Below the pieces are notes generated by a model. That model was not told the DNA's origin. It saw only the letters and a program-made list of their open reading frames with translations, and searched no databases. From Sitta carolinensis (lineage: Eukaryota; Chordata; Aves; Passeriformes; Sittidae), in assembly GCA_032173965.1 (NCBI GenBank), contig CM063288.1:23964001-24028000 (forward strand): DNA of 64,000 nucleotides, read 5' to 3'. Positions 1-15,400 of the stretch are shown piece after piece. Position 1 is the stretch's first letter. The number at the start of each line of letters is the position of its first letter. Both the position numbers and the translations under genes were made by a program.

Positions 1-400
1 TACTGCCTACTTTTATCCCATGCCTACAGAGACTGACTCGTCACGCATAGTGCCTCAGCAAGTCTTTGCTGAACGCAGCCACAGCAAGCGCACCTATACC
101 TGTAAGAGTGTCCAGGTCACATTCTGACCGCTTTAGCAGTGTCAGCAGCAGAAGATTGATGCAAGGTGCACAAGGATGTGCATACAGGTAACGCAGTAAA
201 ATCACCAACATTCCAAAAAGTCTAATGTGTTTGATCACACAGGATGTGAGTTTAATATGCAACTGTGGATGGATTGTAGAGGGTTTGAGTCTACGACGCT
301 TTTGTATGAGGCCGACCACTTGTGTGTGAAAGCGTCTCTGATGAAAGTTCATGTATGGTCTTTTGTGTCCAGTATGTGCTGTTTAAATAAATTTTACACA
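1..400. other. CpG-enriched patch with 103-codon minus-strand frame, unidentified
   Basis: About ten CpG dinucleotides occur in the first 360 bases, against a handful in the following 800. A minus-strand frame of 103 codons (352 down to 41) starts with ATG and ends at TGA. I do not recognise the translation, which is rich in basic residues and leucine. An AATAAA lies on the plus strand at about 386-391. It could be a transcript exon, an old insertion or chance. The feature touches the window edge and cannot be resolved here. Confidence 0.3.
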
Positions 401-3400
401 AATAATATTCTATTTAGAGATTCTTTTTTTACAATTAAATATCAAGCCTTCTTCTGCAAAATATTATAGTTATGGCCTATTTGTCTCTTCTTTCTATATC
501 AAGACATAATAGACGACAACTGAAGCAAATAAATATGAATCTGACCTGATGACAGAGAAGATAGAGATTTCAGCATGAGCCCCTACATTCTAGATGAACA
601 TATTGGTCACTTGGTTATTTGGGCAGTTCTCAGTTATGTTGTTTAATTTTAAAAATTTGAAAGCTCAAGATTGTGGGTTATATTCTTTTTCCCCAATGCA
701 GAATGAAGGCCAAATGCTCGAAATCAATAGCAAAACAGAATTCTTGTCTTACAGCCAATCTCACAGCTGACTTCACTGGAGTTATTTAGGTGAATAGGGA
801 AGCCGATTCTGACCACAGTAGCTGTGTCTAGACTAGTAGACTTTAAAGCACCAGGGAAATGCTTCCAAGCACTGGAATTTAATTGTCTTTACTGTTAAGT
901 TGTTATAACGAGTCCCTGACCCACTTCTGCCTTTTCCCATCTACAGCACTTCCAAACAATTCTCAGGGACCTTTCCCCATAGGTAGCATGAACATAAACA
1001 CCCTTTGTACAAGTGAGACGGTTTCATAGCACACATGTGGGCCAGTTTGCACCATATGCCAGAAAGGATTCACAAGTTTAATTTACTTGTGTGCAAACAA
1101 TTAGTGTAGATCAAAAAACAAAATCAAAATCTTGATCTTCTCTTCATTAAAGGGAAGAGGGAAAGGGTGGGAAGGGGAAAAAAACCTAATTATTTAGTTG
1201 AAACAACCAGAATTTTTAAAATTGAATATCCCCTTCACTCACCTCCTTGGTGCTAGGAAAACCTAACATTTCTTCTGACCTTGTCCATGTTCTATTTTTA
1301 TTATGTATGTGTGTGTATATATATACACACACACACACATATATATACACATATATATATGTATATGTATATATATATATGTATATGCATATATATGTAT
1401 GTAATTTTTCCTACATTGTTGTTAGATACCAAGAAACAGACAATTTAAAAATGTGGAGGTTTAATTTATTAATAAGTTTCTCAATAAAAAGTGCATCTCT
1501 ATTAATTCTGAGCAGGTCTTTGTCCAACCTAAACATCCTACTGAAGCTTCTGTGTCAAAGGGCAAAAAAGGGGGTGCTTCAAATCCTTCTCCTCCAAATA
1601 ATCTATGGTCAAGAGAAAAGAAGCATTCGAATGACAAGGATTGGCTCAGTTGGGGAACTAAAAGCTAAATTGTGTCCATGTCTTTGCAGAGAAACATAAG
1701 GGCAGAAGGGCGCCTTCAGGCATTCAGCTCAGCACAGGGTGGAGCACAATGGCAGAGATTGTACTTTAGAATGACAGGATTTGGCAGGACTAAAGCCCCT
1801 AGAAATGAAGTGTGAGAAGTGGTACGCCCTCTCACCCACTTTACTGCCCCGTGGACACATCTGGACTTGAAGAAGAGTTTTCTGGTACCTTACTACTTCT
1901 TTTGCCTGTACTGATCACATTCCCCTTTAGGATTCCTTTAGGAATGACTGTGGCATGGTGGAAAGTGCCTGAACTCTCCACTGTCACTGCTGTTGGAATA
2001 GAAAACACAGAGAATATTTCTCTGCATGTTTTGAAGGATCAAAACCCCAACAAACACTATTTTTAGCCTTCTTTTATCCTTATGGAAAGGGCTTCTTAGG
2101 CTTTGGGATGAAACAGAATTCTCAAGAATGTAAATTAGATAGTAGCATAGTATGTTACTTATCACAGGGTGAGAAATTTAGATTTTTAGGTTTGTTGGTA
2201 TGATAAATAGATGAAGACAAGATGGAGGATCCTTGTTGTTTTTAGATTTCCTTCTCCTTCTTCATCTACTCCATGCTCTGCAGTGTTTGGGACTCAGGAT
2301 GATTGGCTCGAATCTGCTGCAGTCTAGAGCCACGTGAATAGAAATTTAGGTAGGTATTGGCAAGAAAATAGAAATAATGTACATTCTTAGTGATAATTGG
2401 CTAAATTATCTTTAAAAGAACCTTGATCCCATGTGTTCAAGGGCTTTTCGGGCTCTTTTTGGTGTCTGTTCTCCTGCACACTTGGCTGGTGTAAAGCTTA
2501 GTGTACTGAGATTCCTGATAAGAAAACAATAAACAACCTGAAGACCGAGAAAACCAAGAGTCTTGTTTGCCTTTCTTCCTAACAAGAACTTCTGCAAAAA
2601 AGCCTCCCCTTATCAGGGGAGAGACATGTGGGAGAAAAAGAACTCCCACACTGTTCAGGTTCTTTTCAAGGACCCTTCTAGAAAAGGCAGTGTGTGCTAC
2701 CCTGTTAGAAACAGGTTCCTTATAGTGGGAAGCTCTGCTAAATTCAACTTGAAGTGGCTCACAGAATTAAGATCAAGATTCTGTTTTTCCTTCACCTGTC
2801 TTCTAATTGGAATGAGACAGCACCCCAAGTAAATGCCCACTGACAGTTTCCCATCTATGCACTACAATCTATCCCACAGAACTGCTTTCTGCCAGAGATT
2901 GGGGAGGAAAAACAGTAGACTAGATAATATCTATCTTTTCTGAGAGCACAGGACAGCCAGAGTATAAAGGCTGCCTTAAATAACAAAAGGTCACGTGAAT
3001 TAGTTGTTTCGAGGATTTCTCCAGCATTTCAGAGGGAATTTATTTCAAATCATGTATATTAATAAAGCAAAGCCCATGGTACTTCCAAGCATGCTTGGTG
3101 ACATGTGCAGAACTGCCAAATGGTCCATTATTTCTAAAAATTATGTGTCCCAAGGCGGTAGCAAACTTGTTTTCCAGACTGTGGATATCAGTTTATGTGC
3201 TACATTTAGCATGTCCCTTTTCCTTGTGTTTTCCAAGATTAAGTTTGGTTTTAAAAATTCCACTCTTTGAGTAACATTTCTTTTTTTCAGAACACTTGCT
3301 AAAGTGCCTGCTTATTCTGTGTTGTCCTCTAAGCTTTAGCACAGTTCAAGATGCAGAATGAAAAAAGCGAAGTATAAAAATTAGAGATCTGAGATGTAAT

Positions 3401-6400
3401 GGCTGTGTTATAACACTACATAAAGTTCTATATTGTAGTCAAAAAATAAGATATGGCTGCACTTTTATATGCCCCTTGTATTTTATCATGTTAATTATCT
3501 GTTCATTAATACTGGTGAGAGCAATTATTTTCTTTAGGAGCATAACATTCCATATAAATCATGGTGCCTGAGGAGTTTCAGAGGTTTTGCTTTTGGTTTT
3601 AGCATCTACTGGATTATTTTGTACTGCAGTGACATTTCAGACCATCTACTTAGAAAAAAACAGAATCTCCTTGCCTAAGAAAAAGCTTTTAAGGAAGTAC
3701 ATAGCTTTTAATTCAGTCAAACTTCCAGTAGTGGCATCCTATTAAAGATAAAAATGCTGTATACCAGTGACAAATGTTTATGGGGATTTTAGATTTTATA
3801 CAAAATCAGGAAAAATACCAGGAAAAATAATGCAACAGGGCACATCACATTTCTTTTCAGATACAGAGGCTACTTGTGAGTATGTCAGCCATGTTGGGTA
3901 TTAATTCAGAAAGTAATATGTATGCATTTTCAATTTTAACAGGCCTGCATTTTGGTGCAGCAGACCTTAACCAGGTCAAACCAATTACAAAGCAGTTTCC
4001 CGCATGAATTTTCATTTTTCATGAGGAATCATGGAACAGATCTCAGATGACCCTTCGGCCCATAAACTAGAATTCAGGGGAACTCGTTTGATCAAAAACT
4101 TGATAAATAATTTACCAAACAGCTACATTGTTCTCAGCACAGCGTGCTCCTTCCAGCTTTTAAATAGAAGAGCCCTCAGTTTTATAGAGCAGTACTTGAT
4201 ATAGCAGACATATCTCTGGCTTAATATCTGACTTCAGGAAAGCCCCTCTTTCCATTTGTCTGCCTGGCTCATATTCTGTCACGTGCATGAGCACACAGAC
4301 ACTAACTCTGACTGAGTTTCTTCACTTTACAGACAGATAAGGCTAATGAACTCTGTAAAGATCTTTGGAAACCGCTGATATGAAAGATCATGTATAAGAG
4401 CTAGTCATATACAATTACTGCTCCTTTTCCCCTTCTGGAAATTAGAGTGCCTCAAAAATAAGGAAAAAAAAACCAACTTCTCTATTCATAAACCAATAAT
4501 GTGGTAGAAGGATGAATGCTTGGAGTTGATCAGTTCTGCCCTCACCAGCAGAGCTGATAATAATCAGTCACTTATGTGCTATTTCACAGCTGATACCTCC
4601 TCCAAAAAAAATTAATTGCAAAAGTTTCACAGATGTCTGCAGCAGTTGACCAGAGCTCTTGGGTTATTGCTTGTCAGACTATTAATGGGTTTGGCTAACC
4701 ATGACAGTCATTACTTTCCCCCTCCTGTGAGCTACTTTCTGTGTAATTTATGCATAGGTTTTGCCAAGATTTGACAACTTTCAGGATATTAACATAAAAT
4801 TAGACTGCAGAGCTGAACAATGGGTGGCATTAAAATTAGCAGCAGTGGAAACCCATCAAAGAGAATTGGTTTCTCTCCTGCTTTGCTTTTAAGTTAATAT
4901 TTTTTTTATTTATTTTATCTTATTTCATTATCATTTTGGAAGGAAGAGTAAAAGAATAAATGCTGAAAACTGTTTTGTTTTGCTAGGTAGGTACCTTAGA
5001 AAACTTCAGAATGGGTGAGAAATTTCAATTAGACAAAATGCCTGGCAGCATCTTAAACAACAGCTAACCTGAAATCAATCACAGAGGAAGAAAAGTTAGA
5101 AGTGTTTTTTTGAAAAAGGGACTTTAAACAGAGCAGAGTGTGCTCCACACAGATTGTTTAGTGAATGCCATTACAGAATGCAATGTGTGTGTTAATAAGT
5201 AAGGACATCTGGTAACCAGCTTTTTTCTGATTCATTAACTGACTGCTTCTGTGGCCACAGGGCTTGATAGGGAAGGCTGCAAGACTTTTGCTCATAGAAA
5301 ATGGGACTTCAATGTATGCTTTGTTCCTTTGACGCAGCCATATCCTCTAAATTTCCTTCTATGCCTCCATTACAAATATTTCAATTTGAAATCTAGGAGA
5401 AAACACTTAATATCTAGAAGAATTTAATTGTACAGAAAAAAGAAGTCATACTTCCTACTCCTTCATTGATCTACCACAATTCACCCCAACAAGACACATC
5501 AGCAAGTGATGATCTCTACTTGTTAGCATTGACCATGGCTGTGTTTAAATACAATAAAATTCCCGTTTCTCAATGTTTATACATTTTAAAATATGATTCA
5601 TTACCATAGATGGAATATTTCTGAAAAAGAATTTAGAAATTATTGCTTTTTTGTAACACTACAGTTTTTGCCAACCCAGTAAGGTTGTTGGTTTTTTATA
5701 AACTCTCCATGATATTAATGAGCTTGGACAGAGAAAGTAAAACCATCACATTGCTCATATCAAGAGCTGTTTTTCTTCACATAATACAAGTGAAACAGCT
5801 CCAAATGCTCTAGAGAGAATGATTGAGCAAAAGAAATCTAACTTGATAGTACATGTTGAGGGATGAAATGGACAATGAAGTTTCCATATGTTGTTTTTAC
5901 GCAGTAATTAGAAACTGTCACACACCGTTTCATTTTTTAGTTTCCTTGGGCTTATTTGCATATATGAGGCTTTCCTTAGAGCAGAATTGCAAGCATCAAA
6001 CTGGCATCCAGTTGAAATCCGAAGCAGTGATACGTGGGCTTCTTCCACCTTATGGACAAGAAGCCAGCGGCAGGTACTGTAACAGCCCAGAGCACAGCTC
6101 AGCAACAGCCAGCTGCAGCCTCACTCCCCTCTTTGCCTCTGCCAAATTTCCTTTCCAGGTTGAAGTACTGACCATTCCTGTAGTGTAAGTCTGTGTATTC
6201 TTGGGTATGTGGACTAGCTTTTTTTTCCAACAGAAACAAGGAATTTAATATATTAATATGCATGTACATTCAGCAGGAGTTTGGCTCCTTATTCCCTAAG
6301 GTTCCTTTGAAAATCCTAACACAGTTTCTCAAGAGCGAGACAGAAAAACAGTACTCTGGCTCTGTTTTCCTCATGCCTACATGATTTTGACAAATTTTTC

Positions 6401-9400
6401 TAGCTTTTTGGTAATAATTCTTTTCTATATCTTGATAAACAACTGGTTCATTAAAGCATCTGAATCCAGCCCTGAGAATTACACCAGAAAAGAAATATCA
6501 ATAAAACTATTTGCATTTTGACTTCATTATCCTGGAGGTAATGATTATTGAGAACTTGATCATTCTGAATGTTTTTTCCTAAAATAAAGGACACATATAT
6601 GTACATTTTTAAGTCAGCTAAGAAACTAAGTCAGTGTGCGTGTTATGTAAGGGGTTAATGTTTTCTGTCACTATTTTCAAAGACTTTGTAAAATCCCCGA
6701 AAGCTGGATGTGTATCTCTCTTGTCCATGCAAGATTAGCCCTCTGCATTGTTGTTAAATCTTAATTCTTAAAGGATTTATAACCCCAAGACACAGGACTG
6801 TGAAAAACATCAAAGGATGTTGATTACATTCATGGTTACAGCTGAAAGGCAAAATTCAAAGATCTACCATGAAACTACTGTTTTTTAAACACTGAACCAG
6901 ATCCCTGAAGTTATTGATGCTCTTCTGTTCATTCCTGACTAAACGAAAATTAGCTTTGTTTTGAAAAAAAAGTCTGATAAAGTTTTTCAGCAATCAGAAA
7001 TTTTTTCATACTGTAATAGCACTGAAATGCTCCCCTTTGTCAGCTACTCTGCAACTTCCCAGAGATTCCATCTTCACACTTCATTCAGAGATGGCTCTAA
7101 TATAAATGTAATTCTTCCATACAAATGAGCCTTTAAGAAGAGTAGGTCACACTTATTCACAGTAATTTAAAACTGCATAACACAGATCTTTAATTTTTTT
7201 TTTACTGAATATTTTTAGTTTTTACTTATACTACATTCAAACTACAACTAGAAGCTTTTTCTAAACATGGAGGGAGAGATCCTCAGAAAGCTATGAAGAT
7301 AGGCTATTGATTTATACCAGAAAAATACATTAATATTATACTATACAGGAGCTTTCAAAGGCAGTTACATTATCTAGCTTTACTTTTTGCATCCATAAAG
7401 ATAATGAAAAAATTCAGAAAGGAAAATTCTTAAATGGGAAATTATGTAAAGCTAGTTTGAGAAATATTAGAGATATTGGTCAACACAGTGGAAGGCATGT
7501 CATTGGTTATAGCACAGCTGCTGGAGGTGACTGTGTTGGTATCTGTAGCATGTTGATGTGTGAAGTGCAAAAATGAATCTTATTCCTCAGGAGAGTCCTG
7601 CATATGTCACGTATATTGTCTCATTAAGCCAATCCATTTATCAACCCACTGAATGCCAATTAAATTGCACAGGATGGTGCAGGTATATGGTGGGCTGATG
7701 GTGCCAAACTTATTACAGCTGAGCTTTTCTGGCTCAGTACATTCCTGCATAGCAAAATGGCAGACATATCAAAGCCAAATTAAATGTTCTTCAAATAATG
7801 CCTTTAAAGAGGAAGAAATGCCACAGTCTGGCACAAAAGAGTATGAAATGTAATGTCACTTCTTAGTGTACTTTTAGTTCCAATGAAGATGTCACGGCTC
7901 AGATCCAGCCAGTGCCAAATGTCTTCACAGCGTGCAAATTAGATCAGTGTAATTTCATCAGGATGATGATCAGACTCTGTTGCAGTTCTATGGCTGCATA
8001 CACAACTTCTGCTGACTGCTGCAGTCAGACAGGCACAGCTGAGCTAATGCTGCCATCCTCAGAAAGAGACAGAAGTTGATTTTATAGCATTCTCCTGATG
8101 GCAGAGTCCAAAGGGTATTCCTAATATTCTGGGAATATGTTGTTGAGTATTTATTCTGAAGTTTTGACTGAAAGTACTCTCTTTTTATCTCTGACCACAG
8201 TAACATGAATATCTTTATTCAATATATTCTTGTTATAGATTATCAGATGATCAGGCTTTGACTAAAAGCATTTCAACTGTTAAAATGTGAGCAACGATAA
8301 CCTAGCTGAGAAATCCATTGTGCCCCACAACAACAAGGCAGTGGCTGGGAGAAGATCTACTACTTTAGGAAAGGCCTAAAGCCTATCATGTGAACACAAA
8401 CTTACCCTCTTTGGCAGTACTCAGTAAGAGCCCTAACAGATGTACTCTGTTGGATTTAGTATCAGTCACTATTTTTCTGACTGTCCACATGACTCCTTTG
8501 CTGGAGGTTAAGACTGTATTGCAGGGATGGGGGAAATGAGCATTTTCCTTCAGTTCACAATTTGCCATATTCACTTGACTCATGAATGCTTCACCCAGTG
8601 TATGTTATCTGCTGAATCTGGATATCAAACCTCCTAGAGTGGCTGGTGCACACATTTTGTTCTGCTAATGTGGTGTGGGGCCAGTAACCCTCAGTGCTGC
8701 TGGAGGACAGACAGATGGGAAAAGTATGGGCTTAAAAAGATTCAGCCTGCCTGCTGCTTTTTTGTATGCCTGGTCTCCAGGTATGCAACATGAGCCTGGC
8801 TCTTCTCATAAATATCATTGTTGTACAGCAAGATTAAATTTATTGAGCCAATAATTTGCTGATAAATGCTTTCAGAAGCAGGAACATGTTGTTTGGTGCT
8901 AGATAACAGTCCCAGTGCCAAGACTTACCTTATATTGAAGGTTTGGGTTTGCTTTAGCTTTTTGCGTGGAGATTTTTATATGCTAAATTGTTAGATTTGG
9001 TGATTTTTCTTCTCCCTAAAGCATTTGGTAAAGAGCAATTACTTATACATATAACAGCTAAAATCCCCAAACACCATGGCACACAGCCATTTGAGGCAAG
9101 TTGCCAAGTCTGTAGCTTCAATTAACCTTCATATATCCCCCCCAAACTTGGAACACTATCAGAAGGCTATTATGTTCAAGCCTTACTCATGTGGTGAGCA
9201 CTTAGACTCTGAAGTTGAAATCAATAGCACTGGTGGATACATGATTGCTCATGTATTCAGGTTTGCACAGTCTTGACTTTGTAGCAATTTCATCCAGTCT
9301 GAAGCAGGGAGATGCCAAAACTTGCAAATACATGGCCATTTCAGGATTTTGTCACAGAGATCAAGTCCATTATCCCTCAAACAGCATCTGGCCTTTACTG

Positions 9401-12400
9401 ACCTATTTGGTCTCAGATAGTAGCCACTGAAGGCGAGAGAAGGGAAAGGAGCACAGCAAGATTTGGATATCCCATTAAATCTTTGAAGTAACCACTGATT
9501 CCAGTAATAACTCTATGTTCACCAGACGTACTGTGCAAATGGGTTGCTCTCCCTGGAGATTGGAACAGAGACTCTATGCATCCCAGATGTTCCTAAGCAG
9601 TTTACTTACCCTCCCCTGTGTGCATTTAATTCTCAAGATGGATGGAGATGGAGCAGAAATGGGAAATGAAATAAAAATTCAGTTCTGGCTCTAAAGTGAA
9701 AATGTTACTTATGCTCACATGGAAGATGTAAAGCTTCAATAAAAGCAGATAAACACAGTTTTTATGCGGGGCAGACAAAGGGCTAAATGCCCAGCTGGTA
9801 CAAACTGGCATAGCTTCACACTGAAGTTGATTAAGCATAGTGCAGCTTGTGCCAGCTGAAGATCTGGCTTACAGTTATTGCTCAGTATCCCTATTGTGTG
9901 GGTGAAATCCTATCTGTCTAGGACAGAATACAGCAATAGGGATGGATATATCTTGTGAAAGGCTGCAAGAACCTCATAAGATTCAGCCTGAAAACTTACT
10001 CAATTTTTAAACCTCATGAATGCCATTGCAAATTTCTATAATTTGAGAGAAAGCACGACTACGCAGAGCCTGAAGTCTGGGGGAGGTGGGTGTGTGAAGA
10101 GCTTCCTACCAATAGAAAAAAGGGAAATCAAATTTAATAGATGTATATGTTTTTATATAGAGTGAGAAATATTTAATCTGTGGCACTTTTACTCAAATAT
10201 TTCACATTTGTGGTCTAGAGAATCTACACTCTGAAGCAAATCAGATCTTTCAGCTGAGACAAGAAGCAATTCACCCAGCCTTTATGTTTGTGCACCTACC
10301 CTAATGAGGGGGTAGCACCTCAGGCTGCTCCTGGGGCATGCCAGGACCCAGATGCCAACCTTGGGAAGACTCTAGCAGCAACATCTGGCTCTGTGGCGAG
10401 GTCTAAAGGCACTGTGCTAACAGATCTGGAATAGCCTCTGGGTCTGGGCTCACTCACTCTCTCCTAGGACACATTTTCCTTCTGCTTACCTTTGTTTTGT
10501 CACATGTGTGGGGTTTTCATTTATTACACATTAGAGTACTATGCATAGGCTTTCTATCTGATCAGCAAGGATGTTTCCTATATGGTATTTTTTATTTTCC
10601 CACAAATCCCTGCCTCTGAAACTGCTACCCATGTAGATTCTTGCCACTTGATTTTTGCCTCTTTCATTTTATCAGAAAATGCTTTGTAAGATCTAATTGC
10701 TGACTGAAAACTTGTGACATGAATTTTTCATCACATTTTTAGACAAAAAAAATATTTTGACAAATCAGTTTGCTAAAGTTGAAAAAGCAGCAAGATTACT
10801 AATATCTTTTGATGACACTTATATTTTTGCACACATAGAGGTAGAATTAAGCAATACTAATTGTGCACTAGAATTTGCTCAAGTTGCTCCTGATAATACA
10901 AAAATACCAAGAAAAGGACATTAAGCTATGAAAGTTGCTACTACACTTAGTAGTTGCTACTACATTACATTAGAGGTAAACCCTTTCATGATAATCTTAT
11001 GTCTTTAAGCCTTTGCTGTGCATTTTATATGCAATAAAAAACTTATGAAAAGACAGATCCTCACATCGTTAATACAGAATGAAGACATTAAGGACTTCTG
11101 AATTCATGGTAAACATTTTTCCTGCAATTGCTCAAAATGTAGATATATGACCTACAGAAAAAAAATTACTCCAAGGGCATGAAGTCTGTTGCATCTCTAC
11201 TTATGTGCTTCCAAAAATTGTGAGTTTTCTTTGTATCCTTTAATTTACAACAAAAATTTAATAAAAATGGAAAAACATTTTTAAAAAATATAAATAAGGC
11301 TTAAATGAATTATGGCTTAGGAACTCACTAGGTAAGCTAAATAATATCTTGCAAATAGGGCACTAGCTTTTGGCCCTGAGCTAGCAAGAAATATGTCATC
11401 GCACATCTAACATTCACTAATATTTAATAAATTAATGTTTACAGTATGTGATTTTTTTCCACAGGCAGAGTGCAAAAAGAAATATCATGGGATGGCATAT
11501 GTTAGGTGTAATGTTCTGTGCACTGCTAAAGGTATTCAACAAATTTTAATGCAAGCTGAAATTTGCTTTTATAAGCCTCTACAAAGCAAACAAAGTAATA
11601 TATGGTAGAAAAATATGCTGCAAGCACCCTAGGTGTCTAATGGCAAAAAAAAATATATTTCCCTTTTTCCTGTGGGAATAAAATAACTATGATAGTTATA
11701 ATTCTGTGGAACTAAGGAGAGCTTATTCTTCATGGATCAGGAAAAAAAAATCAAGAAAGCATAAATCCAGAAAACATAATCCAAGGGAATCAGAAAGGAC
11801 ATGTGGATTAATATGGAGAAAAATTAATTGGAGCATTAAATGTTAAAGAAACCATGAAATGGATAAACAAGGGATCTCTAACTTAGCATGTTTTCTAGGG
11901 ATTTATGTGCAGCTCTGCTCAGTTACAAGCCAATTCATGGGCTCAGGCTCAGTTTGTCTTGAATTTACAGTGAAGTTTATGGTACATTTAAGTACTCATA
12001 CTAGGGTTACATCATGTGTGAAGTGTCAGAGAGCCAGAGCTGGGGATAGAGATGGTGCCGTGATTGCCATTGCCATGATATTGTTGTATTTGAAATTGTC
12101 TCATGGAAACTGAGTTGACCACAACAACCCCATTTATGCAGGTTTGTTAATTAATTCAGCTAATTAATAATCTGGGATTATCATAAAAGTAATTCAGAAA
12201 AGAGTGAGAAAGAGTTGTTTTTAGTGTGTAAACCATATTTGCACACACAAATTGGAATTCTGGGAAGATATTTATTAATAACCTAGTTAGTACAAAACCC
12301 CTCAACTACTGTTCCCTTGCATCTCAAGGAGTAGCCTGCTGTTCACAATCTCCTAGTACATCATATACTAAGATTTTCTGCTTTTTGCATGCACATCTTT

Positions 12401-15400
12401 GGGTGGGTAGATGACTGAGAAAATCCATTCCTTCTAAATGAATTCAAATGACTGGAGCTAACTTCATAGGGAAATGAAATGCAGAAAATAATTTTGGCAC
12501 CAAAAAAAATAGTAAGTATGTCTGACAGATTTTTCTTTAATGTCCAAAAACAGCTGAACTATAGTAGGGTGAGTGATTAACTATGATTAATAGGTGATGT
12601 CACTAATTTTTAGCACATAGGAAAAACTACATTTCCTCAATGAGGAGGAATTTATAACTGACTGTTACAGTCTTGCCTGTCCTTTGTTACACAAAAAACT
12701 TCAAAATAACTCCAAAAGAGTAAGAATAATGATCAGAGCTTCACCCTGAAGGAGATTTCACACCAGTTTCCCTTGACAAGGGAAAGCTTATCCTCATAAC
12801 AAAACTTGCCTCTCTTACAGGAAAAACAGTGAAAGCCATTAGTGTAATTCCCCTTCTGTGACATATTGAAGAAGCATGGCATTAACTCCAGAGGATGTGG
12901 GGGGCCAGCCCTAGGGAGACACGAGACAGCCACACAACCTTATGGATCAGCTAAGATTGGTTAAAACTGCTTCTTGACATAAGTGTCGACATCCAGGTGA
13001 TATTACAAAGAGCTTTATGAAATAAAATCACCTCACTTGCTGTTCTCCATATTGTTTTTCTAAAATAACGTGCTCTAGTGACAGGAATTTGTCCAAATCT
13101 CTTCACAGAGTGGTGCCTAGTAGGTGGCTTTGCCACAAGACCTGACAAAGCAAGTAACAAAGTTTTCTTTACAGCAAATCCAGATACAAATACATGTACA
13201 TTATCTGGTCGACAGATACTCCTTCAGAGGTGATGTACCTAGCCCTATCTGATGACTGGTAAGGGTGGTAGGGAGTCCAGGGAATACTTAGTGATAATAA
13301 GTGTCTCACATTTTTGAGAGACTTGCATCTTTCAGTGGACTATGAACTTCTTCATAAGGCAAAGTCCTACTTCGATTTTCAGTACATATTGTTTAATTTC
13401 ACTTTAAGAAAAGCAAAGGTAAAGTAACCTATATTCTAATCCTTGTCTATTTCCATTTGTAGTTTTTCAGCTCATCTCATTCCTCTGATTTTACTCCAAC
13501 AGAATGTAGCCTGTTGTTTGTAAGTTAAAAGAGTCTCATAAGACTATTGAAGACATTAGCAAAGCCTGTCCGACTTTTCAAACGTGGATCCAACATTTCC
13601 ATCTTAGGCACACCTCCAATTTACATGACTGGAGCTAGCAGTGAGGCATTCATGACTATGATATGACTGCTCAGGGCATCGAAATCCAGGTGATTTGGGG
13701 AAATTTTCAAAAAATCTTCTTTCCTGGGCATACAGTTTTCCTGAAGGTTTATAGAGGTTTCAGGTTTTATGATTTCTATCTACCAGCAATAAAAATTTAA
13801 GTTTCTTCTATAATATTTAGAGTAGAACTTTCTTTTTTAATTAATGGTTACTACAAATAAGCTTAGTCCATTGACTGACATACAACATTTGATAACAAAT
13901 CCCTTATTTACAGTGCTGCATCTGCTAATGAGAGTGGTCTCATTGACGCGTGAAGCTATTTAGGACTGTTTTGTTACATAACTACTCTCCAAACTGAAAA
14001 TTAATAAGAAATGTTTTATCAGGATCATCTTTTCTAAATTAACATTCTTCAGAATGCCTCTTTGGTTAATGCAAAGAAGGCACAGATTACAGTCTTTTCT
14101 ATTGGGTATAACAATGGGAATGCTCTGTCATAAGATTCTAGCTTGGAATGTATTTGGAAGATTTATGGCAATGACTTTGGAAAATGCTGGGTTAGAGAAG
14201 TAATTTTGAGCATTCTTTTCAATTCAAGCAACTTGGCTGCTCTGGGGAATTTCCTCTTGGTACCAATATTACTACAAGGAACTTAGAGCAAATACTTGGA
14301 TGTGCAAAAATGAGCTTTCACAAAGGCCGTATAAAATAAGCCCCTGTCACTTCATAAGTAACAGCATCAGACCTGCTGTGTATTAAATATGCTAGACCCA
14401 GGGGAACTTTTCTTAAAACATCCTTGTGGATGTAGCATGGCTCTGCTCTGTCATAACCCTGAGGTTGATTTACACAGGCTCTGTCCCTGCCACAATTTAT
14501 TCTAACATGTTGGCCAAGAAGGCCAGCATTGAGACAGCAATAACATAGCTATCATTACTGAATGCTTTTTCCCCTGGGCATTACAGCCTTAGTAATTGAG
14601 GAAACTCGAAGTGAAAAGCTGACTTCATAACTGTCCGATTTCTTTGATGCAGGTCAAGGCAGGAATCAGAGTAGGAACAACAAAAACAGTATATCAGACA
14701 GTGATCCTCTTAAAGAGAAACAGCCATTTAGGCCCACCCTGGGGCTGGCCTGCAGAACCAGAAGAAGTTAAACATGCTGGAATACTTAGGAAAAGGACTC
14801 AATTTTCAAATGTGTGATTGATGCCTGAAATTGTTGCTGAATTATGCAAAGAAAACTATTTCATGACCCTAAATCTACTGGAAACTAAAACCTCCCTCCA
14901 TTGGGAATTAAATAAATTAACCTTGTTGTTTCTTTAAATACTTTTATATCATTTATAGAGACTTGACTGTCATAATAGGTTACTCTAAGGTTTGTGGACA
15001 ATATACAGATGCTTAGCACTGTAGTTCTATCTGAGGTTAACAGGACTCTGCATGGTTAAATATCACTCATTGCCTTGAAAGTACATAAAACCTTTAATTC
15101 TTTACACACAGATCAAATGTTACTAGTGGAGAACATCTTTTTCTGATCATATACTATAGAAAAAAACTCAAAGAATAAAAATTGGTAGCAGAGTTGTGAA
15201 ATTCTGTCTCAGAACTTAAGCAATCATGTTAGCAGTCCCTTCTTTCCTGAGCTGCCTGGGATTTATATTTTTTTAGTATTTCATTACTGATTTATTACTT
15301 AATTCTCACTTTATATTAAGCAACAATCAATACTCTTGTTAATACTGAATAGATTTTGCTGTTGAACTGTTTGAAAGTTGAATAGGAAAATAAGATATTT

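Noticed and set aside
1247..1699. 150-codon frame rich in Tyr, Thr, His and Ile
   Set aside because: It is made by the TG/TA microsatellite and lacks an ATG at its start.
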